64,000 nt of DNA from Paenibacillus thalictri. GTDB lineage: Bacteria; Bacillota; Bacilli; Paenibacillales; NBRC-103111. Position numbers and translations under genes: made by a program. The notes under the pieces were generated by a model. The model was not told the DNA's origin. It saw nothing but the letters and a program-made list of their open reading frames with translations, and made no database searches. This document shows, in pieces, positions 18,608-25,646 of the stretch. The DNA lies in contig NZ_SIRE01000015.1 of assembly GCF_004307995.1 (NCBI RefSeq), positions 1 through 64,000 of the forward strand, written 5' to 3'. Within the stretch, counting starts at the first letter, position 1. Each line of letters starts with the position of its first letter.

Positions 18608-18785
18608 GGATGAATGTTTATTCAGTGTATCCTGCGAAGGTCAGGGAATTATCATGGAAAGTTTACGTCCGCTTGTGAAAATCGCGTTTTCACCATTGAG
18701 TAAGTTAAGGAAAACGCGATTTTCATTGGCGGTGGAATGATAATCCCTTACCGCAGCAGGCGGCAATCTGAATAAACATTCATCC
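18608..18785. repeat. MITE-like palindromic element with 18-bp terminal inverted repeats
   Basis: 178 bases that begin with GGATGAATGTTTATTCAG (18608-18625) and end with its exact reverse complement (18768-18785). Inner parts are also inverted with mismatches: GGGAATTATCAT against GGGATTATCAT, and a perfect 15-base pair GAAAATCGCGTTTTC near the centre. The transcript of the region could fold into one long hairpin. It lies between the LplC stop and the binding-protein start, a usual place for differential-expression hairpins. It is either a mobile MITE or an mRNA-processing hairpin. Confidence 0.65.
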
Positions 18786-18812
18786 CCTCCACCTCGCCGA
18801 GCAGATCCTCCT

Positions 18813-19730
18813 TCACCCCTTCACCGACCCCAACAGCACCCCTTTGGCAAAATGCTTCTGCAAGAACGGGTACACCAGCAAAATCGGCAGCGTCGACAGC
18901 ACAATCATCGCCATATTGACCGTCTGCGCGGGAATGTTAAAGCTGTCCTGGTTGCCCTCGCCGAGGCCCCCTTGCGATAAAATAATCAGCTGCCGGACGA
19001 GCACTTGCAGCGGCCATTTTTCATTGTCGTTGATGTAAAGAATCGCCGTGAAATAGCTGTTCCAATGACCCACCGCGTAAAACATCACAAACGTGACGAT
19101 GGCCGGCAGCGACAACGGTACGACGATGCGGACCAAAATACCGAGATCGTTGCAGCCGTCGATTTTGGCCGATTCTTCGAGACCTTCGGGCAGCTGCTGG
19201 AAAAAGTTTTTCATCACGATCAGGTTGAAGGCGTTAATCGCCCCCGGAATCATCAGCGACCAGTAGCTGTCGAGCAGCCCCATCGCCTTGACGATCAGAA
19301 AGGTCGGAATCATGCCGCCGCTGAACAGCATCGAAAAGATGACCATCAGCATGATCGGCTGCCTGCCCTTTAAATCTTTGCGCGCTAACGCATAGGCCAT
19401 CAGCACCGTAAACACAATATTGACGAGTGTGCCCACAACAGTAATGTACACGGATACTCCCAGTCCCCGAAGAACCGCCTCCGACGAAAGCAAGTAGCTG
19501 TAAGCTTCGAGCGTGAACCGGGAAGGAATCAGCGTGAACCCCGCTTTGTTCATATCGGCCGCAGGCGTTAACGAGCCGGCCAAAATGTACAAGAAGGGGA
19601 TGACCGCAGCAAGGGCAACGCAAGCAAGCAGCACATAGTTCACAACGTTAAATACATAGTGGCTCAGCGGCCATTTGCGTTTAACCGCCGCAGCTGCGGG
19701 GTGGGTGGCTCTCGTAGAAGCTGCTTTCAA
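18813..19730 (-). CDS. LplC-type sugar ABC transporter permease
   Basis: A permease of about 305 residues with six membrane segments, resembling LplC/YtcP. The inner-membrane coupling loop is visible (EGLEESAKIDGCNDLGILVRIVVPLSLPAI, an EAAxxDG-type motif). The start is a TTG at 19730 that overlaps the TGA of the LplB gene (TTGA), with AGAGGAGGG upstream, so translation is likely coupled. The protein ends in the usual FLQKHFAKGVLLGSVKG. Confidence 0.92.
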   Translation of the reverse strand: MKAASTRATHPAAAAVKRKWPLSHYVFNVVNYVLLACVALAAVIPFLYILAGSLTPAADMNKAGFTLIPSRFTLEAYSYLLSSEAVLRGLGVSVYITVVGTLVNIVFTVLMAYALARKDLKGRQPIMLMVIFSMLFSGGMIPTFLIVKAMGLLDSYWSLMIPGAINAFNLIVMKNFFQQLPEGLEESAKIDGCNDLGILVRIVVPLSLPAIVTFVMFYAVGHWNSYFTAILYINDNEKWPLQVLVRQLIILSQGGLGEGNQDSFNIPAQTVNMAMIVLSTLPILLVYPFLQKHFAKGVLLGSVKG

Positions 19731-20647
19731 TATACACCCTCCTCTCCGCATTTTTTGGCGATATAATTGGCGCCAAGCACAAGCACAAGGCCGATGACCG
19801 ATTTAAACAGCCCGACGGACGTACTGTAGCTGAACTGCCCCTGCTGGATGCCGATGCTGTACACGTAAGTATCGAACACCTCGCCGACATTCCGGTTAAG
19901 CGGATTCAGCATCAGAAAAATTTGTTCAAAGCCGGTGTCCAGAAAAGAGCCAAGCCGCAAAATAAGCAATATGACGATTGTGCTGCGTATCGCCGGGAGC
20001 GTAATGTGAAACAGCTGGCGAAACCGCCCCGCTCCGTCCATCCGCGCCGCTTCATAAAGCTGCTGATCGACACCTGCGAGCGCCGCGAGAAAAATAATCG
20101 TGCCCCAGCCCGTTTCCTTCCACATCAGCTCGGAGACAACCATCGTCCGGAACCACTGCTCACTGACCAGGAAATTCAGCTTTTCCCCGCCTATCGAGGC
20201 GATCCACTCGTTAACGATGCCCCCTTCCGTTGTAAAAAAGATGTAAGCGATGCCGATCACCACAACCCATGAGATAAAATGGGGGATATAGATGAGCGTT
20301 TGCACGAACCGCTTAAACAACTCCTTACGCACCTCATTCAGCATTAAAGCGATGACAATCGGCAGCGGGAAAAAAAACACCAGATTGTAAAAGGCAAGGA
20401 TAAACGTGTTGCGGAACAACATCCAAAACGCCGGATCGGTAAAAAAACGTTCGAAATGCTTGAAGCCGACCCACTTGCTGGCCATGAAACCTTGAAATAC
20501 TTGATAATCCTGAAACCCGATCAGCACCCCCCACATCGGTACATATTTAAAAATGACAAAATACAGAAAACCCGGCGCCACCATCAAATACAACCAACGG
20601 TTTTTAGCTACTGCACTCACAGCATTCAGCATGACATATCGTTGCAC
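19727..20647 (-). CDS. LplB-type sugar ABC transporter permease
   Basis: A 306-residue permease with six membrane segments. YLMVAPGFLYFVIFKYVPMWG is the typical LplB start, and YEAARMDGAGRFRQLFHITLPAI is the EAA coupling loop. GTG start with CGGAGG seven bases upstream. It is the first gene of the glycan-use operon; the promoter should lie in 20648-20900. Confidence 0.92.
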   Translation of the reverse strand: MQRYVMLNAVSAVAKNRWLYLMVAPGFLYFVIFKYVPMWGVLIGFQDYQVFQGFMASKWVGFKHFERFFTDPAFWMLFRNTFILAFYNLVFFFPLPIVIALMLNEVRKELFKRFVQTLIYIPHFISWVVVIGIAYIFFTTEGGIVNEWIASIGGEKLNFLVSEQWFRTMVVSELMWKETGWGTIIFLAALAGVDQQLYEAARMDGAGRFRQLFHITLPAIRSTIVILLILRLGSFLDTGFEQIFLMLNPLNRNVGEVFDTYVYSIGIQQGQFSYSTSVGLFKSVIGLVLVLGANYIAKKCGEEGVY

Positions 20648-20952
20648 TGAGTTACCTCCGTTTTCAGCGTTGAAGCCGTTTGATCCCCACTATAAGATCT
20701 GCTGCCGGTAACGTCTACAATCATCCGGGATCATCCGCAGCCGGCGAGTATAGCCATCCGGACGATAATCATTTCGGATCATCTAATCATTTCCGAAAGA
20801 GGCGCCTGCGAAAGCTGTGAGGAGGGGCATTCGGAGCAAAAAGTGTAACCGATTTGTAACACTACAAGCGGGTAAATTTCTTTAAAATGAAGAGACAAAC
20901 GACAACAGATTACGACATCATGAGACAGCACCCGGGAGGAAAAGGAAGCAGC
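20648..20952. other. Divergent intergenic region between lplB and the acyltransferase gene
   Basis: About 305 bases carrying the promoters of two divergent genes. Several copies of a GATCATCCG/CGGATGAT-like word occur between about 20719 and 20782 (for example GGATCATCCG), which could be operator half sites. No perfect sigma-A promoter was picked out. Confidence 0.4.
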
Positions 20953-23166
20953 ATGCAGCCGAAGCAAATGAAAAATGAGAATGTAAACAATTCAACGATT
21001 AACCGCCCGTACCAAGGGCCTAAAAACGGGGCGCCCCGCTTGCAGCCGGATCATGAACACCGGCCAAGCTCATCTCCTCCCGCCGGACCATGGAAAGACA
21101 CGGCTGCGGTTCTCTCCGGGGACGTGCATATACAAGATTCCGCGCCCCCGCAATCCGGCAGCCACCGCTACATGCCCGGACTTGACGGACTGCGCGCGCT
21201 CTCCGTGCTCGCGGTCATCGTCTATCATCTTCATGCGGATTGGATGCCTGGCGGTTTGCTTGGCGTCGGTGTTTTTTTTGTGCTGTCGGGTTACCTAATT
21301 ACCGATCTTCTGGCCGCCGAGTGGAACAAAACCGGCAGGCTTGATCTGAGAAACTTCTGGCTGCGCCGGGCCCGCCGTTTGCTGCCCGCGATGCTGATTA
21401 TGCTGACCGCCGTCGGCGCCTTTGTTGCATGGGGCGCTCCCGAACGGATGGCGTCGCTGCGCGGCGATATGCTTGCTTCGATGTTGTATGCCAGCAATTG
21501 GTGGTTTATTTTTCGCGAGGTTTCTTATTTTGACAGCTTTGGTCCGCCCTCTCCGCTTGGGCATTTATGGTCGCTCGCCGTGGAAGAGCAATTTTATGTA
21601 TTGTGGCCGCTTCTCTTCGCCGCTGCGCTGCGCTTCGTCAAACGGCGGGGATGGCTGATTGCGCTGACGCTGGCCGGAGCTGCAGGTTCGGCCCTCTTGA
21701 TGGCACATCTGTTTGAGCCGGGCGCAGACCCAAGCCGGATATATTATGGAACGGATACAAGAGCTTTCGCCTTGCTGATCGGCGCCGCCTTTGCGCTGCT
21801 GTTTCCCAGCTCCAAATTGGGTACCCGCATGGCTGAGAAGTCCCGAGGACTTCGCGTATTCAATTTGCTCGGGGTGGCCGGGCTGCTGGTCGCGTTGTAC
21901 ATGTTTTGGCACACCGAGGAATACGACAGCTTTTTATATCCCGGCGGCTTCGTGATCTTGTCCTTCGCGTCGGGTCTGCTGATCGTCGCGCTGGCCCACC
22001 CTTCCGGACGGCTCGGCCGGATATTCGGCTGGTCTCCGCTGCGCTGGCTTGGGGTCCGCTCTTATGCGTTATACCTTTGGCATTATCCGGTCATTGCGCT
22101 GACTAGCCCGGCTTTTCATAACGGCAGCGTCAATCTGCCTTTGGCGTTTATTCAGCTGGCCGCCAGCATCGGTCTGGCCGCCGCATCGTGGCTGCTGATC
22201 GAGAAGCCGATCCGGAGCGGAGCACTTCGCGCCTGGTGGGGGCAAGTGAAGCAAAGCCGCGTTGGCAGACGCACGGCCATATCCGGCAAAGCTTGGACCG
22301 GGACAGCGATTATTACCGTGTTAGGCGTGTGCTGCACCTACATTTCGATGGTGTCTACCAATGCAGCCGGCTTTGTCTCTTATGCCGCCGCACACGACAG
22401 TGCAGCGTTTTGGGCGCTTACCGCTTCCGCACATACGCAGCCGGCAGCGCCGCAGCAAGAGATGTTTCCTCCTGTCGGCGCTACTGAGCGCGACATTTTC
22501 ACGGCTGGAGACGAAAAGCCGCTGCGGCACAACGAAGAAGAATCTACGGCCACATCCGGGCATATTGGCCCGTCGATCCGGCCCGCAGGCTCCACGCCAA
22601 CAGGCGGCAGCGCCAGGCCCAATTCGTCCGATAAAGCAGATGTAGATAAAGGAATCCCTGTAACGGGAGCAATGAAAACATCAAGAGGAGATCAAGGGGT
22701 GACCGCCATCGGCGATTCGGTGATTATCGGTGCCGCACCTTATCTGAAAGAGCTGATTCCCGATATTGTGGTGGACGGTCAGATCGGCCGGCAAATGTCG
22801 GAAGCCCATAACATTGTCGACACGCTCAAAGCCCAAGGCGATCTTGGCGACCGTGTCATCATCGAACTGGGCACTAATGGGGCGTTTACAAGCAAGCAGA
22901 TCGAGTCATTGCTCGATTCGTTAAAAGAAGTCAAACAAGTTGTGCTGGTCAACACCCGCGTTCCGCGTCCCTGGGAGGACGAGGTCAATACAGCGCTTGA
23001 GGAAGCTTCGTCGCGGTACCCTAACGCCACATTGGTCAATTGGTACAAAGCGAGCGCCGACAAAGATACTTATTTTTACTCCGACGGCGTTCACTTGAAT
23101 GAGGAAGGAGCGCAGTTCTACGCAGCGCTGATTGCCAAAGCGATAGAACCCGGCAACCGCTTGTAG
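20953..23166 (+). CDS. OatA-like membrane acyltransferase with SGNH domain
   Basis: A protein of about 737 residues. After a hydrophilic N-terminus (1-50), residues about 55-420 form an acyltransferase-3 domain with about ten membrane segments, starting at YMPGLDGLRALSVLAVIVYHL and including RRARRLLPAM and HLWSLAVEEQFYVLWPLL. A Thr/Ala/Pro-rich linker of about 100 residues leads to an extracellular SGNH hydrolase domain (about 575-737) with GDSV, GTNG and DGVHLNEEG motifs. This is the layout of OatA, which O-acetylates peptidoglycan, though wall teichoic or other polymers are possible targets. The ATG at 20953 has GGAGGA and AAGGAAG upstream; in-frame ATGs at 20887 and 20920 do not. Confidence 0.9.
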   Translation: MQPKQMKNENVNNSTINRPYQGPKNGAPRLQPDHEHRPSSSPPAGPWKDTAAVLSGDVHIQDSAPPQSGSHRYMPGLDGLRALSVLAVIVYHLHADWMPGGLLGVGVFFVLSGYLITDLLAAEWNKTGRLDLRNFWLRRARRLLPAMLIMLTAVGAFVAWGAPERMASLRGDMLASMLYASNWWFIFREVSYFDSFGPPSPLGHLWSLAVEEQFYVLWPLLFAAALRFVKRRGWLIALTLAGAAGSALLMAHLFEPGADPSRIYYGTDTRAFALLIGAAFALLFPSSKLGTRMAEKSRGLRVFNLLGVAGLLVALYMFWHTEEYDSFLYPGGFVILSFASGLLIVALAHPSGRLGRIFGWSPLRWLGVRSYALYLWHYPVIALTSPAFHNGSVNLPLAFIQLAASIGLAAASWLLIEKPIRSGALRAWWGQVKQSRVGRRTAISGKAWTGTAIITVLGVCCTYISMVSTNAAGFVSYAAAHDSAAFWALTASAHTQPAAPQQEMFPPVGATERDIFTAGDEKPLRHNEEESTATSGHIGPSIRPAGSTPTGGSARPNSSDKADVDKGIPVTGAMKTSRGDQGVTAIGDSVIIGAAPYLKELIPDIVVDGQIGRQMSEAHNIVDTLKAQGDLGDRVIIELGTNGAFTSKQIESLLDSLKEVKQVVLVNTRVPRPWEDEVNTALEEASSRYPNATLVNWYKASADKDTYFYSDGVHLNEEGAQFYAALIAKAIEPGNRL

Positions 23167-23634
23167 CCGCAGTTGCAAGCTGAGTTCCGGGCTGCCAGAT
23201 TCTTCGGGCGGCGCATTCCGCATATGCTGCTGCACATGCGCCTGCACCGGAGCAAGTACAGAATGGGGTTCGGCACGATGAGCAGCGGCTTGGTAAATCC
23301 ACAATTCGCCGACAAGTGATGCTGAGGATGTTTGGGTAGTCGCCTAAGAATACAATGACAACTTCCTCCAGGCATCACAGTTAAAAGTTTTCCCCAAACT
23401 AATACTTATCTAAAATTTCGAGACAAGCATACCATTATTATGCACCCAAACATAAAGTAAAAAGTACCGTCCGCAGCGTCACAATAACGCAACTGACGGT
23501 ACCACTAATACTAATGGTCAATACTCGGACAGATACTGGTAAACGCTGCGAACCCTTATCCTGCTTTAAGGTTCTGGTTCTATCAGGACAGGATTAAACA
23601 ACTGAACGTAGCTAGAATTCAATACTCAGCCATG
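23167..23634. other. Left edge of AT-rich island, no gene seen
   Basis: 468 bases. They hold the left copy of the 31-bp direct repeat and a hairpin at 23464-23502 (GTACCGTC/GACGGTAC outer stem, GCGT/ACGC inner stem). No convincing ORF. Base composition falls towards the right. Confidence 0.45.
23280..23310 (+). repeat. Direct repeat, left copy, flanking the AT-rich island
   Basis: A 31-base sequence starting GAGCAGCGGCTTGGTAAATC recurs at 25591-25621 with a single mismatch. The copies are 2311 bases apart and enclose all the AT-rich genes. It could be an attachment site duplicated on integration, or two copies of a dispersed Paenibacillus repeat. Confidence 0.75.
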
Positions 23635-24189
23635 CTACTGCGCTTCTTCTTGTTCATAATCTTTGTACATACCAAGTTGTAAACAATATTCTAGTTTATT
23701 ATCAATAATAGGAATAAATGCTGTAATATCAATTTTCTCGTTTAGAAGCATGTTTTTATGAATTGTAAACACTTCAGAAGTATTAATAATACATTCCCGA
23801 CGTGTAACTTCTTCAGGCAAATATACAAAAAAAGGATGGGTTCCTTCCTTGACTCTTTTGTACCAACCTTTTTCCTTCTCACGTTCATCTATGCTTAAAA
23901 TCGGAGCAACTGAGATATTGATTTTAGCTTGGTCGGAACAAAAGTCGTCTCTAGAAATAATGACAACTTTCCGCTGTTTAAGCCCCAAAACTACATGATT
24001 GACTTTACCAGGTGTGAAAACTCCATTATGTGCGCGGACTGTACCTTGATTCGGATTATCCTTATCCCTCTCAAAAAAATCAAGTGGTCGAGCACCGGTG
24101 TAAGGAATAGCCGCTTCATATATCCAACCGCGCTTTATTTTATCCCAATTACTCGAATCCAGGAATGTCAAGTCACGATTGTTAGACAC
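23635..24189 (-). CDS. PemK/MazF-like toxin
   Basis: A 184-residue protein with a PemK/MazF-type SH3-like barrel: RGWIYEAAIPYTG near the start, RKVVIISRDDFCSD (compare RPVLVI in MazF), NISVAPILSID, a loop, FFVYLPEE, then IINTSEVFTIHKNMLLNEKI, matching the family's conserved end strand and helix. Known members cut mRNA. It is longer than MazF (about 110 residues), with about 35 extra residues at the front and a tail. The GTG start lies one base after the stop of the upstream 61-residue ORF, with GAGGG upstream, the usual antitoxin-toxin gene order. AT-rich compared with the chromosome around it. Confidence 0.7.
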   Translation of the reverse strand: MSNNRDLTFLDSSNWDKIKRGWIYEAAIPYTGARPLDFFERDKDNPNQGTVRAHNGVFTPGKVNHVVLGLKQRKVVIISRDDFCSDQAKINISVAPILSIDEREKEKGWYKRVKEGTHPFFVYLPEEVTRRECIINTSEVFTIHKNMLLNEKIDITAFIPIIDNKLEYCLQLGMYKDYEQEEAQ

Positions 24190-24190
24190 A

Positions 24191-24376
24191 TTAATCCCTC
24201 TTCCAACTATGTTTAATGAAGTCTTCCGACTCCTTCATGTCTTTAGCTGAAAGTCGTTTTATCGGCTTGACTTGTATATATTGACTAAGATCTTTCTCGT
24301 ATTTACGGAGAGAAAAGTCAACGATCTTTGCTGCAGTGGCTGCCATCTTTCTGCGACCTCCTTTTTTCTTACCCAT
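24191..24376 (-). CDS. Small basic protein, candidate antitoxin
   Basis: A 61-residue, lysine/arginine-rich protein starting MGKKKGGRRKMAATAAKIVD, with a likely helix and an acidic patch at DMKESEDFI near the end. AGGAGG lies nine bases before the ATG. It is directly upstream of and almost touching the PemK/MazF-like gene, which is where antitoxins of that family sit. I recognise no antitoxin fold, so the role comes only from position. Confidence 0.55.
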   Translation of the reverse strand: MGKKKGGRRKMAATAAKIVDFSLRKYEKDLSQYIQVKPIKRLSAKDMKESEDFIKHSWKRD

Positions 24377-24416
24377 ATTACATCGCCTCCTATGTAGGCT
24401 GATGTATATGTGCTAA

Positions 24417-24446
24417 TATATATTAAATAGACCACAAAATAATCAA
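24417..24446 (-). promoter_or_regulatory. Predicted promoter of the toxin-antitoxin-like pair
   Basis: Minus-strand TTGATT (24446-24441), an 18-base spacer, then TATATA (24422-24417), about 40 bases upstream of the ATG. Confidence 0.5.
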
Positions 24447-24525
24447 AAATTCTTACTTCCAAAAGAGTCCCTTTCTAAACTAGACTTGACTCTTAAATAT
24501 ATTTTACTATGTTAGACCTTAACGC

Positions 24526-24589
24526 TGCTTTTATCTTTTAATACACTCCATTCAGCTAGCTGAATGGAGTGTATTAAAAGATAAAAGCA
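24526..24589. repeat. 64-bp perfect palindrome
   Basis: Each 32-base arm is the exact reverse complement of the other with no spacer; the centre AGCT|AGCT is between 24557 and 24558. The left arm begins TGCTTTTATCTTTTAATACA. It lies between divergent promoters, so it is not a terminator of either gene. Possible roles are a regulator or replication-protein binding site, a recombination site, or a recent inverted duplication. Uninterrupted palindromes this long are unstable in most bacteria, so its survival suggests selection or recent origin. Confidence 0.9.
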
Positions 24590-24634
24590 TATATATATAA
24601 ATAATATAATAAGAATAAAAGATGGAAGTTTTTT

Positions 24635-24664
24635 GTTGTTGATATTGAATTTATTTGATAGAAT
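24635..24664 (+). promoter_or_regulatory. Predicted promoter of the winged-helix gene
   Basis: TTGTTG, a 17-base spacer and TAGAAT (24659-24664). The start site would fall about 15 bases before the ATG at 24685, giving a very short leader. Confidence 0.5.
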
Positions 24665-24684
24665 TTGAGTAAGATATATACAAA

Positions 24685-25446
24685 ATGGGCGTGATAATTA
24701 TGGATTTTCAGAAAAAATCCACGAAAAAAAACGAAAATTTTTTTTTGAAAAGTACTTCTGAAAAAAATAAAGTCTTTGAGGAACTAAAAGAATCATACGG
24801 CTCTTGGAAAAAAGAAATTCAAGCAATGAACAAACCCTTTTTTGCAATTCATTCTGATTTTAAACAATTATTTTTAAAAGACTTAAGTGGGGGAGCCTTA
24901 AAACTTTACCTTTATCTTGGGTTTCATGCAAAATATTACACTGGGGAATTATGGCACACTTCTGAAGAGATTTCTTCATTTTTCGGGAAGGATCAAAGAA
25001 CGATAGGAATTTGGTTCAAAGAGTTAGAGGATCGTGGTTTAATTTTTAGAGAACAAAAAGGCTTTCGAATGAAAGCCAATACTTTCCTTAAACCATATGG
25101 ATTTACTTTTACGGAAATAAACCCAATAAATTCAAACCATTTAGCGTCTAGTATAGTTCAAAATATTGAAGCAAGCAAAAAATTAGGATTTAATCCGCAA
25201 ATGGTACTAATCCTTAACCACTCTTTAAAAGAGTACACTATTTTGGTGATTTATAAGAATGAGAACAACTTTATTTGTTCTTACTTTTTGAATTTTCTTG
25301 AATCAGAAATTAAAATACTTCGTTACAACTTAAAGAATTTATCTATAAAATGTGATAATTTGGATATTGAACATTCACTTAATTCTAGTAAAAATAAAGA
25401 ACTTTCTTTATACACTTTATTACAAAAATACTTAGATGAAGAATGA
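24685..25446 (+). CDS. Winged-helix DNA-binding protein, replication-initiator-like
   Basis: A 253-residue, lysine/asparagine-rich protein. Residues about 50-145 contain a winged helix: LSGGALKLYLYLGFHAKYY, then TSEEISSFFGKDQRTIGIWFKELEDRGLIFREQKG, a recognition-helix-and-wing arrangement like plasmid and phage replication initiators and DnaD-type proteins. The C-terminal half is unrecognised. The start is uncertain: the ATG at 24685 has no ribosome site and that at 24700 only GGGCG. Its base composition and codon use are far more AT-rich than the flanks, which indicates transfer. I infer that it binds the nearby palindrome. Confidence 0.65.
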   Translation: MGVIIMDFQKKSTKKNENFFLKSTSEKNKVFEELKESYGSWKKEIQAMNKPFFAIHSDFKQLFLKDLSGGALKLYLYLGFHAKYYTGELWHTSEEISSFFGKDQRTIGIWFKELEDRGLIFREQKGFRMKANTFLKPYGFTFTEINPINSNHLASSIVQNIEASKKLGFNPQMVLILNHSLKEYTILVIYKNENNFICSYFLNFLESEIKILRYNLKNLSIKCDNLDIEHSLNSSKNKELSLYTLLQKYLDEE

Positions 25447-25523
25447 TCTTAAAAATGGTTATTATGTCGCGTCATAGATTACAACGAGATAGTTTGCCTG
25501 GGAGTGACGTCATTTAACGCAAA

Positions 25524-25569
25524 AGGAGCTTTGCCACTGATAGCAGTGGCAAAGCTCCTCTTCGTTTTT
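25524..25569 (+). terminator. Terminator after the winged-helix gene
   Basis: The 16-bp perfect stem AGGAGCTTTGCCACTG with loop ATAG, then TTCGTTTTTG on the plus strand. It can also act on the minus strand weakly. Confidence 0.9.
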
Positions 25570-25590
25570 GTCGATTTGGCATATGGAGCC

Positions 25591-25621
25591 GAGCAGCGGC
25601 TTGGTAAATCCACAATCCGCC
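25591..25621 (+). repeat. Direct repeat, right copy, flanking the AT-rich island
   Basis: Matches 23280-23310 with one mismatch (T to C at the 27th base). It lies just past the terminator of the winged-helix gene and 26 bases before the stop of the chromosomal AraC gene. Confidence 0.75.
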
Positions 25622-25646
25622 TGCACATGCCGCCGGGGGCGCTGAC

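Larger units (their letters stand above)
24377..24684. other. Divergent AT-rich control region of the island
   Basis: 308 bases between the toxin-antitoxin-like genes (minus strand) and the winged-helix gene (plus strand). They contain two promoters and a 64-bp palindrome (listed separately), then a run of AT dinucleotides. No gene. Confidence 0.7.

Noticed and set aside
24259..24462. 67-codon minus-strand ORF overlapping the small basic gene
   Set aside because: It overlaps the promoter and a better gene in another frame and has no ribosome site.
24526..24589. Palindrome as an ordinary intrinsic terminator
   Set aside because: Transcripts on both sides run away from it, and the flanks lack a U-tract of the right placement.
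24685..25446. Integrase or transposase identity for the winged-helix protein
   Set aside because: No Tyr-recombinase, Ser-recombinase or DDE motifs; only a winged helix is visible.
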